Assembly: GCA_035581425.1 (NCBI GenBank)
Contig: DATJVP010000133.1
Span: forward strand, 1 to 39,711
Reading direction: 5' to 3'
DNA: 39,711 nucleotides
Source: DASZHJ01 sp035581425
GTDB taxonomy: Bacteria > Pseudomonadota > Alphaproteobacteria > ATCC43930 > CGMCC-115725
This document shows positions 7,530 to 15,364 of the stretch, in pieces. Position 1 is the stretch's first letter, and every line of letters begins with the position of its first letter. Both the position numbers and the translations under genes were made by a program. The notes beneath the pieces were generated by a model. It was not told the origin of the DNA and searched no databases. It saw only the letters and a list, made by a program, of their open reading frames with translations.

Positions 7530-7541
7530 GGCAATGCTCCC

Positions 7542-7590
7542 AACTGGACTTATCTATATTCTAGGACCGGAGCTACACAGCAATCCAGTT
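7542..7590. promoter_or_regulatory. divergent promoter/operator region with inverted repeat
   Basis: AACTGGA (7542-7548) and TCCAGTT (7584-7590) are perfect inverted repeats separated by 35 bases, in the centre of the gap between the divergent mocR-type and paiB-like genes. Between them is the AT-rich stretch TTATCTATATTCTAG. Widely spaced half-sites are typical for dimeric MocR regulators, so this is a candidate autoregulatory operator. I could not assign -35/-10 boxes with confidence. Confidence 0.45.
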
Positions 7591-7635
7591 AGGTGGCATC
7601 TCTATGCCGATGCCCCGTGCTTTCGGGAGAGGAAA

Positions 7636-8265
7636 ATGTACGTCCCCACGAATTTCGCAGAAGAACGCGTGCCGGTGCTGCACGAGACCATCCGCGCGAT
7701 CAAGCTCGGCACGCTGGTAACGCTCGGCGGCGAGGATATGACCGCGAGCCATGTCCCCATGCTCGTCGACCCCGAGCCCGCGCCTTACGGCACACTCATC
7801 GGTCACATCGCCCGCGCCAATCCGCAATGGAAGGACGCTTCGGACAAGGTGCGGGCGCTTGCGATCTTCCTCGGCCCCGACGCCTACATCACGCCCTCCT
7901 GGTACGCGACGAAGCGCCAGACCGGGAAAGTCGTGCCGACCTGGAACTACGCCGCGATCCACGCCTATGGCCGCGTGCGTTTCATCGAGGACCCCGAGCG
8001 GCTCCTGCAGATCGTGACGCGCCTCACGGACACGCACGAGGGCAATCGTGCGATGCCATGGGCCGTGACGGATGCGCCGGCAGACTACGTCAAAGGCATG
8101 CTGCGCGCGATTGTGGGATTCGAGATCCAGATCGAGCGGCTCGAGGGCAAGTGGAAGATGAGCCAGAACCGCCCCGCCGAGGATCGCGCGGGCGTCATCG
8201 AAGGCTTGCGAAGCGATGGCGAGACCACGGTCGCCGACATCGTCGTCGAGCGGAACCCGAGCTGA
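7636..8265 (+). CDS. FMN-binding negative transcriptional regulator, PaiB family
   Basis: A 209-residue flavin split-barrel protein of the PaiB family, named from the Bacillus subtilis gene affecting sporulation and degradative enzymes; its molecular activity is unsettled. The family N-terminus MYVPTNFAEE is present, followed by the HIARANPQWK and ITPSWYATKRQTGKVVPTWN motifs (about residues 57-66 and 94-113). ATG 7636 is chosen because it gives this N-terminus and has GGGAGAGG 4 bases upstream; the longer frame from 7528 runs through the promoter region. First gene of a two-gene unit with the PPOX-like gene 11 bases downstream, divergent from the MocR regulator. Confidence 0.92.
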   Translation: MYVPTNFAEERVPVLHETIRAIKLGTLVTLGGEDMTASHVPMLVDPEPAPYGTLIGHIARANPQWKDASDKVRALAIFLGPDAYITPSWYATKRQTGKVVPTWNYAAIHAYGRVRFIEDPERLLQIVTRLTDTHEGNRAMPWAVTDAPADYVKGMLRAIVGFEIQIERLEGKWKMSQNRPAEDRAGVIEGLRSDGETTVADIVVERNPS

Positions 8266-8276
8266 GGGCGAGCGCG

Positions 8277-8933
8277 ATGGACAGTTTCACGCCGACACCG
8301 ATGACGCGCCTGAAGCGGCTCCACGAGCGCGGACACTACGACCGCGAAACGGTCCACGCGATTCTGGATGCCGGCTTCATCTGCAACGTCGGTTACATCG
8401 TCGACGGACAGCCGCTGGTGACACCGACCTCGTATTGGCGTGAGGGCGATCGCGTCTACTGGCACGGTTCCTCCGCAAGTCGCATGCTGCGCACGCTCTC
8501 CAAGGGCATCAAGGCCTGCCTCACGGTGACCCACGTCGACGGCCTCGTGATCGCGCGCTCGGCCTTCCATCATTCCATCAACTACCGCTCGGTGATGGTT
8601 TTGGGCATCGCCGAGCCCGTCACCGACGAAGCGCACAAGCTCCTGGCGCTCGAGGCCTTCGTCGAGCGCCTGTTCCCCGGACGTTGGGAGGTCCTGCGGC
8701 CGGTCACGAAGCAGGAGATCAAGGCGACGATGGTGCTCTCGATGCCGCTCGAGGAAGTATCGGCCAAAGTGCGCGTGGGTCCGCCCATCGACGACGACGA
8801 GGACTACGCGCTTCCGATCTGGGCGGGTGTGTTGCCGATGTCGGTCGCGATCGGGATCCCGGAAGCCGACCCGAAGCTCACACCCGGCGTCGCGGCGCCG
8901 GAACACGTCCGGAATTTCGTGCGGGCGCGCTGA
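8277..8933 (+). CDS. pyridoxamine 5'-phosphate oxidase-like flavin-binding protein
   Basis: A 218-residue protein of the flavin split-barrel superfamily in the NimA/PPOX-like branch (flavin-nucleotide-binding). Typical features are LHERGHYDRETVHAILDAGF near the N-terminus, the strand motif CNVGYIVDGQPLVTPTSYW, and HGSSASRMLRTL, which in relatives contacts FMN phosphate. Substrate unknown. The ATG at 8277 follows GAGGGCGAG and lies 11 bases after the paiB-like stop, so the two are co-transcribed. Two FMN-type proteins next to a PLP-binding MocR regulator suggest a link to vitamin B6 or flavin redox chemistry, but this is inference. The reading frame continues upstream inside paiB without meaning. 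Confidence 0.88.
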   Translation: MDSFTPTPMTRLKRLHERGHYDRETVHAILDAGFICNVGYIVDGQPLVTPTSYWREGDRVYWHGSSASRMLRTLSKGIKACLTVTHVDGLVIARSAFHHSINYRSVMVLGIAEPVTDEAHKLLALEAFVERLFPGRWEVLRPVTKQEIKATMVLSMPLEEVSAKVRVGPPIDDDEDYALPIWAGVLPMSVAIGIPEADPKLTPGVAAPEHVRNFVRAR

Positions 8934-8960
8934 AGGCGCGGCCATTCCCCAATTCCGGAC

Positions 8961-9010
8961 ACTCGTGGGACAAGCCCGGCCATGACGACGAAGGCGGGCG
9001 GCCTTGCCGG
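8961..9010. repeat. REP-like intergenic palindromic element (probable)
   Basis: The stretch containing GGGACAAGCCCGGCCATGAC followed by GACGAAGG resembles the palindromic intergenic repeats common in alphaproteobacterial genomes. It lies in the 142-base gap between the PPOX-like and GMC genes, the usual location for such elements. I found only one copy in this window, so the assignment rests on resemblance to known repeats. Confidence 0.35.
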
Positions 9011-9075
9011 GCGAGAGACTTTTTGACGCCCCGGATTCCCGCTACCATCGCCTCCGGGCAATATCCGGAGGAAGC

Positions 9076-10707
9076 ATGGCGGGAGAAGAGGTTTTCGATT
9101 TCATCGTCGTGGGCGCGGGTTCCGCGGGGTGCGTGCTTGCGGACCGGCTTTCGGCCTCGGGCAAACACCGCGTCCTGCTGCTCGAAGCGGGCGGCGAGGA
9201 CAAGCAGTTCTGGATCCATGTCCCGCTCGGATACGGCAAGCTCTTCACCGATGCCCGCGTCAACTGGATGTACCAGACCGCGCCCGAGCCCGAGCTCAAC
9301 GGTCGCTCGATTGCGCAGCCCCGTGGGAAGGTGCTCGGCGGCTCGAGCTCGATAAACGGCCTCCTCTACATCCGAGGCCAGCCCCAGGATTTCGACCATT
9401 GGCGCCAGCTCGGGAATGTCGGCTGGAGCTTCGAGGACGTCCTCCCCTACTTCAAGAAATCCGAGGACCAGCAGCGCGGCCAGAGTGATCTCCACGGCGC
9501 GGGCGGCCCGCTCTCGGTGCAGGACCAGGTGGAGGAGCACGAGCTCTGCGACGCCTTCATCCGAGCCTGCGAGGAGACCGGCATTCCCCGCAACGACGAC
9601 TTCAACGGGGCGAGCCAGGAAGGTGCGGGATATTTCCAGACGACGATGCGGAACGGCCGGCGCTGGAGCACGGCGCGGGCATATTTGAAGCCCGCACGGA
9701 ACCGTCCGAACCTGAGCGTCGTCACGCGCGCGCTCACCAAGCGGGTGCTCATCGAGGGTAATGCGGCCGCGGGCGTCGAGTATCGCCACGAGGGCCGGGA
9801 CGTCATCGCGCGCGCGCGCGGCGAGGTGATCCTCTCAGCCGGCGCCTTCGGCTCGCCGCAGATTCTCCAGCTTTCCGGTGTCGGGCCGGGCGCGCTCCTG
9901 CGCGAGCACGGGATCGCCGTGCTACGCGATCGCCCTAGCGTCGGAGCCGACCTGCAGGACCATCTGCAGGCGCGCATGCTCTATCGCGTGACGAGGCCCA
10001 TGACGCTCAACGACGTCGTCAACCGCCTCGATCGGAAAGTGCTCGCAGGGCTGCGCTACCTCCTCTTCCGGAAGGGGCCCATGGCCGTGAGCGCGGGCTA
10101 TGCCGGCGGCTTCTTCCGCACCGATCCGCGACTCGAGACGCCGGACGTGCAGGCGCATCTCTTGCTCTTTAGCGCCGACAAGCCCGGCGGCAATCTGCAC
10201 CCCTGGCCCGGCATGACCGCCTCGATCTGCCAGCTTCGTCCGGAGAGCCGCGGCTGGGTGCGCATCGCAAGCGCGGACGCGTCCGTCGCGCCGGAAATCC
10301 GCCTCAACTACCTCGCCACCGACGGCGACAAGCGCACGATGGTCGAGGGATTGAAGCTCCTCCGCCGCATCACCGCAGCGCCGGCGCTCAAGCCCTATGT
10401 CGCAGAGGAGAGCGACCCCGGCCCCGGTGTTGCGGACGATGCCGCGCTCCTCGCGTTCATCCGCGCGCGGGGGACGACGATCTTCCACCCCACCACGAGC
10501 TGTCGCATGGGGATCGATCAGGCGGCGGTGGTCGACCCGCAGCTCCGCGTGAACGGCATCGGCAAGCTCCGTGTCGCTGACGCCTCGATCATGCCGACGG
10601 TCGTCTCAGGCAACACCAACGCCGCCACCATCATGATCGGCGAAAAGGCGTCGGACCTCATCCTAGGCGACGCGCAAGCCGCGCCCGCCCGCGCCTCGGC
10701 CGCCTGA
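9076..10707 (+). CDS. GMC family oxidoreductase (choline/alcohol dehydrogenase-like)
   Basis: FAD-dependent oxidation of an alcohol substrate; related enzymes include choline dehydrogenase and alkane-derived alcohol dehydrogenases. The 543-residue product shows the FAD dinucleotide fold GAGSAGCVLADRLS (13-26), GMC signature 1 (PRGKVLGGSSSINGLLYIRG, about 84-103), GMC signature 2 (GAFGSPQILQLSGVGP, mid-protein), the catalytic histidine region FHPTTSCRMG and the C-terminal SGNTNAATIMIGEKASDLI. There is no signal peptide. The ATG at 9076 has GGAGGAA 3-4 bases upstream; upstream codons back to 9004 belong to the intergenic repeat. No BetB or BetI gene is adjacent, so a glycine-betaine role is not supported. 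It is a single-gene unit. Confidence 0.93.
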   Translation: MAGEEVFDFIVVGAGSAGCVLADRLSASGKHRVLLLEAGGEDKQFWIHVPLGYGKLFTDARVNWMYQTAPEPELNGRSIAQPRGKVLGGSSSINGLLYIRGQPQDFDHWRQLGNVGWSFEDVLPYFKKSEDQQRGQSDLHGAGGPLSVQDQVEEHELCDAFIRACEETGIPRNDDFNGASQEGAGYFQTTMRNGRRWSTARAYLKPARNRPNLSVVTRALTKRVLIEGNAAAGVEYRHEGRDVIARARGEVILSAGAFGSPQILQLSGVGPGALLREHGIAVLRDRPSVGADLQDHLQARMLYRVTRPMTLNDVVNRLDRKVLAGLRYLLFRKGPMAVSAGYAGGFFRTDPRLETPDVQAHLLLFSADKPGGNLHPWPGMTASICQLRPESRGWVRIASADASVAPEIRLNYLATDGDKRTMVEGLKLLRRITAAPALKPYVAEESDPGPGVADDAALLAFIRARGTTIFHPTTSCRMGIDQAAVVDPQLRVNGIGKLRVADASIMPTVVSGNTNAATIMIGEKASDLILGDAQAAPARASAA

Positions 10708-10723
10708 GCTGCGCTGCAATGAG

Positions 10724-10753
10724 AAAGGGCCCGGCCGAGTGGCCGAGCCCCTT
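10724..10753 (-). terminator. terminator hairpin after tRNA-Ala
   Basis: GGGCCCGGCC (10727-10736) pairs with GGCCGAGCCC (10741-10750) with one mismatch and a 4-base loop, extended by A-T pairs outside. On the minus strand the stem is followed by TTTCTCATT, fitting termination of the tRNA transcript. It also lies 17 bases after the GMC gene stop on the plus strand, so it may work both ways. Confidence 0.6.
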
Positions 10754-10761
10754 CATGAAGA

Positions 10762-10837
10762 TGGTGGAGCCAGGGGGATTCGAACCCCCGACCTCCGCAA
10801 TGCCATTGCGGCGCTCTCCCAACTGAGCTATGACCCC
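10762..10837 (-). tRNA. tRNA-Ala, anticodon GGC
   Basis: A full 76-base cloverleaf on the minus strand with encoded CCA (10764-10762). The acceptor stem is GGGGTCA paired with TGGCTCC and contains the G3-U70 wobble pair, the identity element of alanine tRNAs. The anticodon stem is CCGCA/TGCGG with loop ATGGCAT; the anticodon GGC is at 10804-10802. The T-arm has GGGGGTTCGAATCCCCC. It reads codons GCC and GCU. TAAAAT (10847-10852 complement) just upstream may be its -10 box. Confidence 0.97.
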
Positions 10838-10934
10838 GCGCCAGCCATTTTAGCGCAATCCCCACGCAGCCGGTGAGCGGAAACTCCTCTAGCGAGTTCT
10901 TTAGAGGCGCAAGGAGGTTTGCGGCCGGCTGGCC

Positions 10935-11294
10935 TCAACGCTCCTCCTCGTCGACGTTCTCGATCACCTCGGCCATGTCGTCCTCGTCCTCGCCGAGCTC
11001 GGAAGCGTCCTCTAGGACCTCTTCCTCTTCCTCCTCCTCGGTGCCGCCCTCCGCGGGAGCCTCGCTCTCCGCCGGCGCTTCCGGCTCCTCAGGCTCGGCC
11101 TCGGGTGCCGGCTTCGGCGCGGGCTCGACTTCCGGCTCCGGCTGAACCGGCGCCTTCCGGCGCGTCTTCAGCAGCGCCTCGGGATCGTACTCCGTCTTGC
11201 ATTTGGGGCAGATGATGGGGTCGTGATGCATGTCGTAGTAGCGCGCCCCACAATTCGGACAGATCCGCTTCGTACCCCATTCCGGTTTCGCCAC
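10935..11294 (-). CDS. FYDLN-type acidic zinc-ribbon protein (TIGR02300 family)
   Basis: A 119-residue alphaproteobacterial protein of unknown function. The N-terminal 45 residues form a zinc ribbon with CPNC and CPKC pairs (residues about 12-15 and 30-33); the rest is a highly acidic, Pro/Glu-rich tail with runs of glutamate, likely disordered. The family's FYDLN motif is changed here to YYDMH (ARYYDMHHDPIICPKC). GTG 11294 is taken as start because it gives the family N-terminus AKPEWGTKRICPNCG and has GGAGAG upstream; the open frame extends to 11942 without family-like residues. Divergent from aroA and followed by tRNA-Ala, as in many alphaproteobacteria. Confidence 0.9.
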   Translation of the reverse strand: MAKPEWGTKRICPNCGARYYDMHHDPIICPKCKTEYDPEALLKTRRKAPVQPEPEVEPAPKPAPEAEPEEPEAPAESEAPAEGGTEEEEEEEVLEDASELGEDEDDMAEVIENVDEEER

Positions 11295-11402
11295 GCCTGC
11301 TCTCCTACCGCTACCGCCTAGAGCCGCTCGTTCGCTCGGGAATCCGAGGGTCGGGGCGGCCAATTGCCACGAACCCGCGGGCCTGTCAAAAGCTAAATGG
11401 GT

Positions 11403-11418
11403 GAGGCTCTCGAGCCTC
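11403..11418. repeat. small hairpin in the aroA upstream region
   Basis: GAGGCT (11403-11408) pairs with AGCCTC (11413-11418) across a CTCG loop. It lies in the 190-base gap between the divergent acidic zinc-ribbon gene and aroA, about 65 bases before the aroA start. No clear promoter boxes were found in this gap. Confidence 0.35.
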
Positions 11419-11484
11419 GGGTAGGCCCCTGTCGGTTGCCCGCCCCGATGTGCTAGGAACGGGACGCCGCAGCAGCCGAGGTCG

Positions 11485-12822
11485 ATGCTCCCCGTGACGC
11501 CCGTTTCCTCCGGTTCATCCGACCCGCTCAAGGGGCGCATCCGCGTTCCCGGCGACAAATCGATCTCGCACCGGGCGCTGATTCTGGGCGCGCTCGCGGT
11601 CGGCCGGACGCGGATTGCGGGCCTCCTCGAAGGCGAGGACGTGCTGCGCACCGCCGCCGCCGTCAAGGCACTGGGCGCGCGGGTCGAGCGCGCGAGCAAC
11701 GGCACCTGGAGCGTCGAGGGCGTGGGCGTCGGCGGCTTTACCGAGCCCACGGACGTGCTCGACTTTGGGAATTCCGGCACTGGCGCGCGGCTCATGCTGG
11801 GCGCGATGGCGACGAGCCCGCTCACCGCTGTCCTGACGGGCGATGCCTCGCTGCGCCGGCGCCCGATGGGTCGTGTCGCCGAGCCCCTCACCCGCATGGG
11901 AGCGCGGATCGTCGCGCGCGAGGGAACGCGCTTGCCGCTCACGCTCGTGGGGACGGCCGATCCGATGCCGATCGCTTACACGCTGCCTATGCCCTCGGCC
12001 CAGGTGAAATCGGCGATCCTGCTTGCGGGCCTTAACGCGCCCGGCGATACCTCGGTGACGGAGCCGCTCGCGACGCGCGACCACACCGAGCGCATGCTCC
12101 GCCATTTCGGCGCCGTCGTGACGACCGTCATCCGCAGCGACGGCGGGCGCGAGATCACGGTCAAGGGCGAGCGCGAGCTCAGGGGTGCCGATCTGACCGT
12201 GCCCGGCGATCCTTCCTCCGCGGCTTTTCCCGCGGTCGCCGCGCTCATCGTGCCGGGCTCGGAGATCGCAATCGACGGCGTCGGCATGAACGAGCTTCGC
12301 GCCGGCCTTTTCAAGACGCTCCGGGAGATGGGTGCGAAAATCGAGCTTGCAGCGACCCGCGAGACCGGCGGGGAGCCCGTTGCGGACCTCGTGGTGCACG
12401 CGAGCAATCTCAAGGGTGTCGAGGTTCCGGCCGCGCGCGCGCCCAGCATGATCGACGAATACCCCGCGCTCGCGGTCGCGGCGTCCTTCGCCACGGGCCG
12501 CACGGTGATGCGCGGGCTCTCGGAACTTCGCGTTAAAGAGAGCGATCGTCTCGCCGCGATTGCCGAGGGGCTTGCCGCCTGCGGCGTCGAAGCCGAGATC
12601 GACGGCGACACGCTCACGGTCGAGGGCCAGGGCCGCAAGCCCCGGGGCGCGGCAACGATCGCCGCGCGCCTCGATCATCGAATCGCGATGGCTTTCCTCG
12701 TTCTCGGTCTCGCGGCGGAGCGTCCCGTCGCCATCGACGACGGCGAGACTATCGCGACAAGTTTCCCGGGCTTCGCAAAGCTCATGAACGGGCTCGGGGC
12801 CGCAATCGAGGAGGGGGAGTGA
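11485..12822 (+). CDS. aroA: 5-enolpyruvylshikimate-3-phosphate synthase (EPSP synthase)
   Basis: Sixth step of the shikimate pathway: joins shikimate 3-phosphate and phosphoenolpyruvate. The 445-residue product has VPGDKSISHRALILG (catalytic K25), LDFGNSGTGARLMLG (92-106), RPMGRVAEPL, KESDRLAAIAEGL and DHRIAMAFLVLG. The GNSGTGARL form and the length resemble class II enzymes such as CP4; where CP4 has the alanine linked to glyphosate tolerance (GNAATG), this protein has glycine, so that feature is absent (comparison from memory). The ATG at 11485 gives a short N-terminal extension; GTG three codons later is also possible. The stop overlaps the cmk start by 4 bases, so the two are translationally coupled. 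Confidence 0.97.
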   Translation: MLPVTPVSSGSSDPLKGRIRVPGDKSISHRALILGALAVGRTRIAGLLEGEDVLRTAAAVKALGARVERASNGTWSVEGVGVGGFTEPTDVLDFGNSGTGARLMLGAMATSPLTAVLTGDASLRRRPMGRVAEPLTRMGARIVAREGTRLPLTLVGTADPMPIAYTLPMPSAQVKSAILLAGLNAPGDTSVTEPLATRDHTERMLRHFGAVVTTVIRSDGGREITVKGERELRGADLTVPGDPSSAAFPAVAALIVPGSEIAIDGVGMNELRAGLFKTLREMGAKIELAATRETGGEPVADLVVHASNLKGVEVPAARAPSMIDEYPALAVAASFATGRTVMRGLSELRVKESDRLAAIAEGLAACGVEAEIDGDTLTVEGQGRKPRGAATIAARLDHRIAMAFLVLGLAAERPVAIDDGETIATSFPGFAKLMNGLGAAIEEGE

Positions 12823-13463
12823 TCCTCGCGGTCGACGGTCCTGCCGCCGCCGGCAAAGGCACGCTCGCAGCTCGTCTCGCGCTGCATTACGGCCTCGCAC
12901 ATCTCGAGACCGGCGCGCTCTACCGCGCGACCGCGCTCGAGGCTGTGCTGAGCGGCGGCGATCCCGCAGACCCTGCGGTCGCGACCGAGGCGGCAAAGCG
13001 CGTGACGCCCGAGCACCTGCAGGACAGGCGGCTGCGCGAGGAGCGGGTGACCCAATTTTCCTCCGTCGTCGCTGCCTTTCCTTGCGTCCGCGCGGTGCTT
13101 CTCGATTTCCAGCGGGACTTCGCGAGCCGGCCGCCGCGAGGACGGGGCGCGGTCCTCGATGGCCGCGACATCGGAACCATCGTCTGCCCCGAGGCCGACG
13201 CGAAGATCTTCGTCACCGCCAGCGTCGAGGCTCGGGCGCGCCGCCGATTCAAGGAGTTGCGGGAGAAGGGGGTCGAGGCTATATACGAGCGCGTCCTGCA
13301 GGACATGAGGGATCGCGACGCCCGCGATAGCGGGCGTCAGGCGGCGCCGCTACGGCCCGCCGACGATGCTTTCGTCCTCGATACGACGGCGCTCGATGCG
13401 GATCAGGCCTTCGCGGCCGCGATCACTTACATCGACGGCAAGCTAGCCGGCAAGTCTCTCTAA
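12819..13463 (+). CDS. cmk: cytidylate kinase
   Basis: Phosphorylates CMP and dCMP to the diphosphates for RNA, DNA and lipid synthesis. The 214-residue product has the P-loop GPAAAGKGT (7-15), the substrate segment LETGALYRATAL, DGRDIGTIVCPEADAKIFV and the lid arginines in RARRRF. The start is GTG 12819, overlapping the aroA stop as GTGA, with GAGGGGGA directly upstream. The order aroA-cmk-rpsA is common in proteobacteria. Followed by a 151-base gap before rpsA. Confidence 0.97.
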   Translation: MILAVDGPAAAGKGTLAARLALHYGLAHLETGALYRATALEAVLSGGDPADPAVATEAAKRVTPEHLQDRRLREERVTQFSSVVAAFPCVRAVLLDFQRDFASRPPRGRGAVLDGRDIGTIVCPEADAKIFVTASVEARARRRFKELREKGVEAIYERVLQDMRDRDARDSGRQAAPLRPADDAFVLDTTALDADQAFAAAITYIDGKLAGKSL

Positions 13464-13614
13464 GAATTGAGGGATTCCGGCCGTCTTGTCACCGCCCGAG
13501 GGCAGGACTGGGCCAATGCCACCGCGCCCGACCCCGTCGGTGGCCCGTCCGTTCCTGGCCTCCTTCCCCGGCCTGGCGGGTGTCGATCGACCAGGGGAAT
13601 GAGCGGGAGTTTGA
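13464..13614 (+). promoter_or_regulatory. rpsA leader with candidate regulatory hairpins
   Basis: This 151-base gap has no reading frame I can support. It contains a perfect 7-bp stem GCCACCG/CGGTGGC (13518-13524/13538-13544, loop 13), with an alternative stem CCGAC/GTCGG inside, and the 10-base palindrome GTCGATCGAC (13582-13591) just before the ribosome site. S1 represses its own translation in E. coli through leader hairpins, so an autoregulatory leader is plausible; sequence alone does not prove it. Confidence 0.4.
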
Positions 13615-15336
13615 ATGGCCGTCGCATCGCAATCCGGAGCATCCGAGACCAAAGAGAGTTTTGCTGCATTGTTGGAAGAGTCGCTCGGTACCGGCTCGGG
13701 TCTCGAAGGGACCGTAGTCAAAGGCCGTGTGGTCGCGGTCGAGAACGACATGGTCCTCATCGATGTGGGCCTCAAATCCGAGGGCCGCGTCCCGCTCAAG
13801 GAATTTGCGGCACCCGGCAAGCCCGCTGAAATCAAGGCCGGCGATACCGTCGAGGTCTATCTCGAGCGGCTCGAGGACAAGAACGGCGACGCCCAGCTCT
13901 CGCGCGAGAAGGCGCGCCGCGAGGAGGCCTGGACCCTCCTCGAGAAGCAGTTCCAGAAGAACGAGCGCGTGAGCGGCACGATTTTCGGCCGCGTCAAAGG
14001 TGGCTTCACCGTCGACCTCAACGGCGCCGTCGCATTCCTGCCGGGAAGCCAGGTCGACATCCGTCCCGTCCGCGACATCACGCCCCTGCTGGGCTCGCCG
14101 CAGCCTTTCCAGATCCTCAAGATGGATCGCTCGCGCGGGAACATCGTGGTCTCCCGCCGCGCCGTCCTCGAGGAGAGCCGCGCCGAGGCGCGCTCGGAAC
14201 TGGTTGCGAACCTGCAGGAGGGCCAGATCCTCCAGGGCGTCGTCAAGAACATCACGGATTACGGCGCCTTCGTCGATTTGGGCGGCGTCGACGGTCTGCT
14301 GCACGTCACCGACATCGCCTGGCGGCGCATCAACCATCCTTCCGAGGCGCTGCACATCGGGCAGACCGTCAAAGTGCAGGTGATCCGCTTCAATAAGGAA
14401 ACCCAGCGCATCTCGCTCGGCATGAAGCAGCTCGAGGCGGATCCCTGGGAGGGTGTCGAGCTCAAATACCCCGCGGGTGCGCGCTTCAAGGGCCGCGTCA
14501 CCAACATCACGGATTACGGCGCATTCGTGGAGCTGGAACCCGGCGTCGAGGGTCTCGTCCACGTCTCCGAGATGAGCTGGACCAAGAAGAACGTGCATCC
14601 CGGCAAGATCGTTTCGACCAGCCAAGAGGTCGAGGTGATGGTGCTCGACGTCGATCCCGTGAAGCGCCGCATCAGCCTCGGCTTGAAGCAGTGCCTTGCC
14701 AATCCCTGGGAGTCCTTCCTGGAGAAGTATCCCTCGGGCACCGAGCTCGATGGCGAGGTCAAGAACATCACGGAGTTCGGCCTCTTCGTGGGCCTCCCTG
14801 GCGACATCGACGGCATGGTCCATCTCTCCGACCTCGACTGGCAGAAGACCGGCGAGGAGGCGATCAAGGACTACAAGAAGGGCGACGTCGTCAAAGTGCG
14901 CGTCCTCGACGTCGACGTCGAGAAGGAGCGCATCAGCCTCGGCATCAAGCAGCTCGCGCACGATCCCTTCGAGCAGACGCTCGCGAGCGTCAAGAAGGGC
15001 GACATCGTGACCTGCACGGTTTCCGCGATCACCGATGGCGGGATCGAGGTTTCGCTGGGCGATGGGCTCCCCGGCTTCATCCGGAAGTCCGAGCTCTCGC
15101 GCGACCGCAGCGAGCAGCGCCCGGACCGCTTCGCCGTCGGCGAGAAGGTCGACGCCAAGGTCACGGCCATCGACCGCGCCGCACGCAAGGTCACGCTCTC
15201 GATCAAGTCGCGCGAGGTCGAGGAAGAGAAACAGGCGATGGCCGAGTATGGCTCGCAGGATTCCGGCGCGAGCCTCGGCGACATCCTCGGCGCAGCGCTC
15301 CGCCGCGGCGAGAAGGAAGAGAAAGAAAGCGAATAA
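13615..15336 (+). CDS. rpsA: 30S ribosomal protein S1
   Basis: Ribosome component that binds mRNA upstream of the start codon and helps initiation on structured or weak messages. The 573-residue product consists of six S1 (OB-fold) domains, readable as repeats such as KNITDYGAFVDLGGVDGLLH, TNITDYGAFVELEPGVEGLV and KNITEFGLFVGLPGDIDGMV, each ending in a RISLGMKQ/RISLGLKQ-type strand. The ATG at 13615 follows GGGAG. C-terminal residues are acidic/charged. Hairpins at 15341-15364 follow the stop. The adjoining downstream genes are not translation genes, so an accessory insert begins after this gene. Confidence 0.98.
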   Translation: MAVASQSGASETKESFAALLEESLGTGSGLEGTVVKGRVVAVENDMVLIDVGLKSEGRVPLKEFAAPGKPAEIKAGDTVEVYLERLEDKNGDAQLSREKARREEAWTLLEKQFQKNERVSGTIFGRVKGGFTVDLNGAVAFLPGSQVDIRPVRDITPLLGSPQPFQILKMDRSRGNIVVSRRAVLEESRAEARSELVANLQEGQILQGVVKNITDYGAFVDLGGVDGLLHVTDIAWRRINHPSEALHIGQTVKVQVIRFNKETQRISLGMKQLEADPWEGVELKYPAGARFKGRVTNITDYGAFVELEPGVEGLVHVSEMSWTKKNVHPGKIVSTSQEVEVMVLDVDPVKRRISLGLKQCLANPWESFLEKYPSGTELDGEVKNITEFGLFVGLPGDIDGMVHLSDLDWQKTGEEAIKDYKKGDVVKVRVLDVDVEKERISLGIKQLAHDPFEQTLASVKKGDIVTCTVSAITDGGIEVSLGDGLPGFIRKSELSRDRSEQRPDRFAVGEKVDAKVTAIDRAARKVTLSIKSREVEEEKQAMAEYGSQDSGASLGDILGAALRRGEKEEKESE

Positions 15337-15340
15337 CAAG

Positions 15341-15364
15341 CGCGGGGCGATAGCGAGCCCCGCG
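15341..15364 (+). terminator. hairpin directly after rpsA and abutting the next ATG
   Basis: CGCGGGGC (15341-15348) and GCCCCGCG (15357-15364) form a perfect 8-bp stem with an 8-base loop, starting 4 bases after the rpsA stop. The GNAT-gene ATG begins at the very next base. No T-run follows, so termination would be weak. A second hairpin follows at 15377-15410. Confidence 0.45.

Noticed and set aside
7593..8276. Upstream extension of the PPOX-like reading frame through paiB
   Set aside because: The extension overlaps paiB in another frame and is Arg-rich nonsense; ATG 8277 has the family N-terminus.
9076..10707. betA choline dehydrogenase of a betaine operon
   Set aside because: GMC family is clear but no betB, betI or choline transporter is adjacent; many GMC enzymes share these motifs.
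11485..12822. Glyphosate-tolerant EPSP synthase like CP4
   Set aside because: The protein is class II-like, but the key position in GNSGTG is glycine rather than the CP4 alanine.
11515..12996. 493-codon minus-strand frame opposite aroA
   Set aside because: Arg-rich shadow of aroA; no recognisable domain.
13489..15339. 616-codon open frame on the minus strand opposite rpsA
   Set aside because: rpsA is certain on the other strand; the antisense product is repetitive only because the S1 domains repeat.
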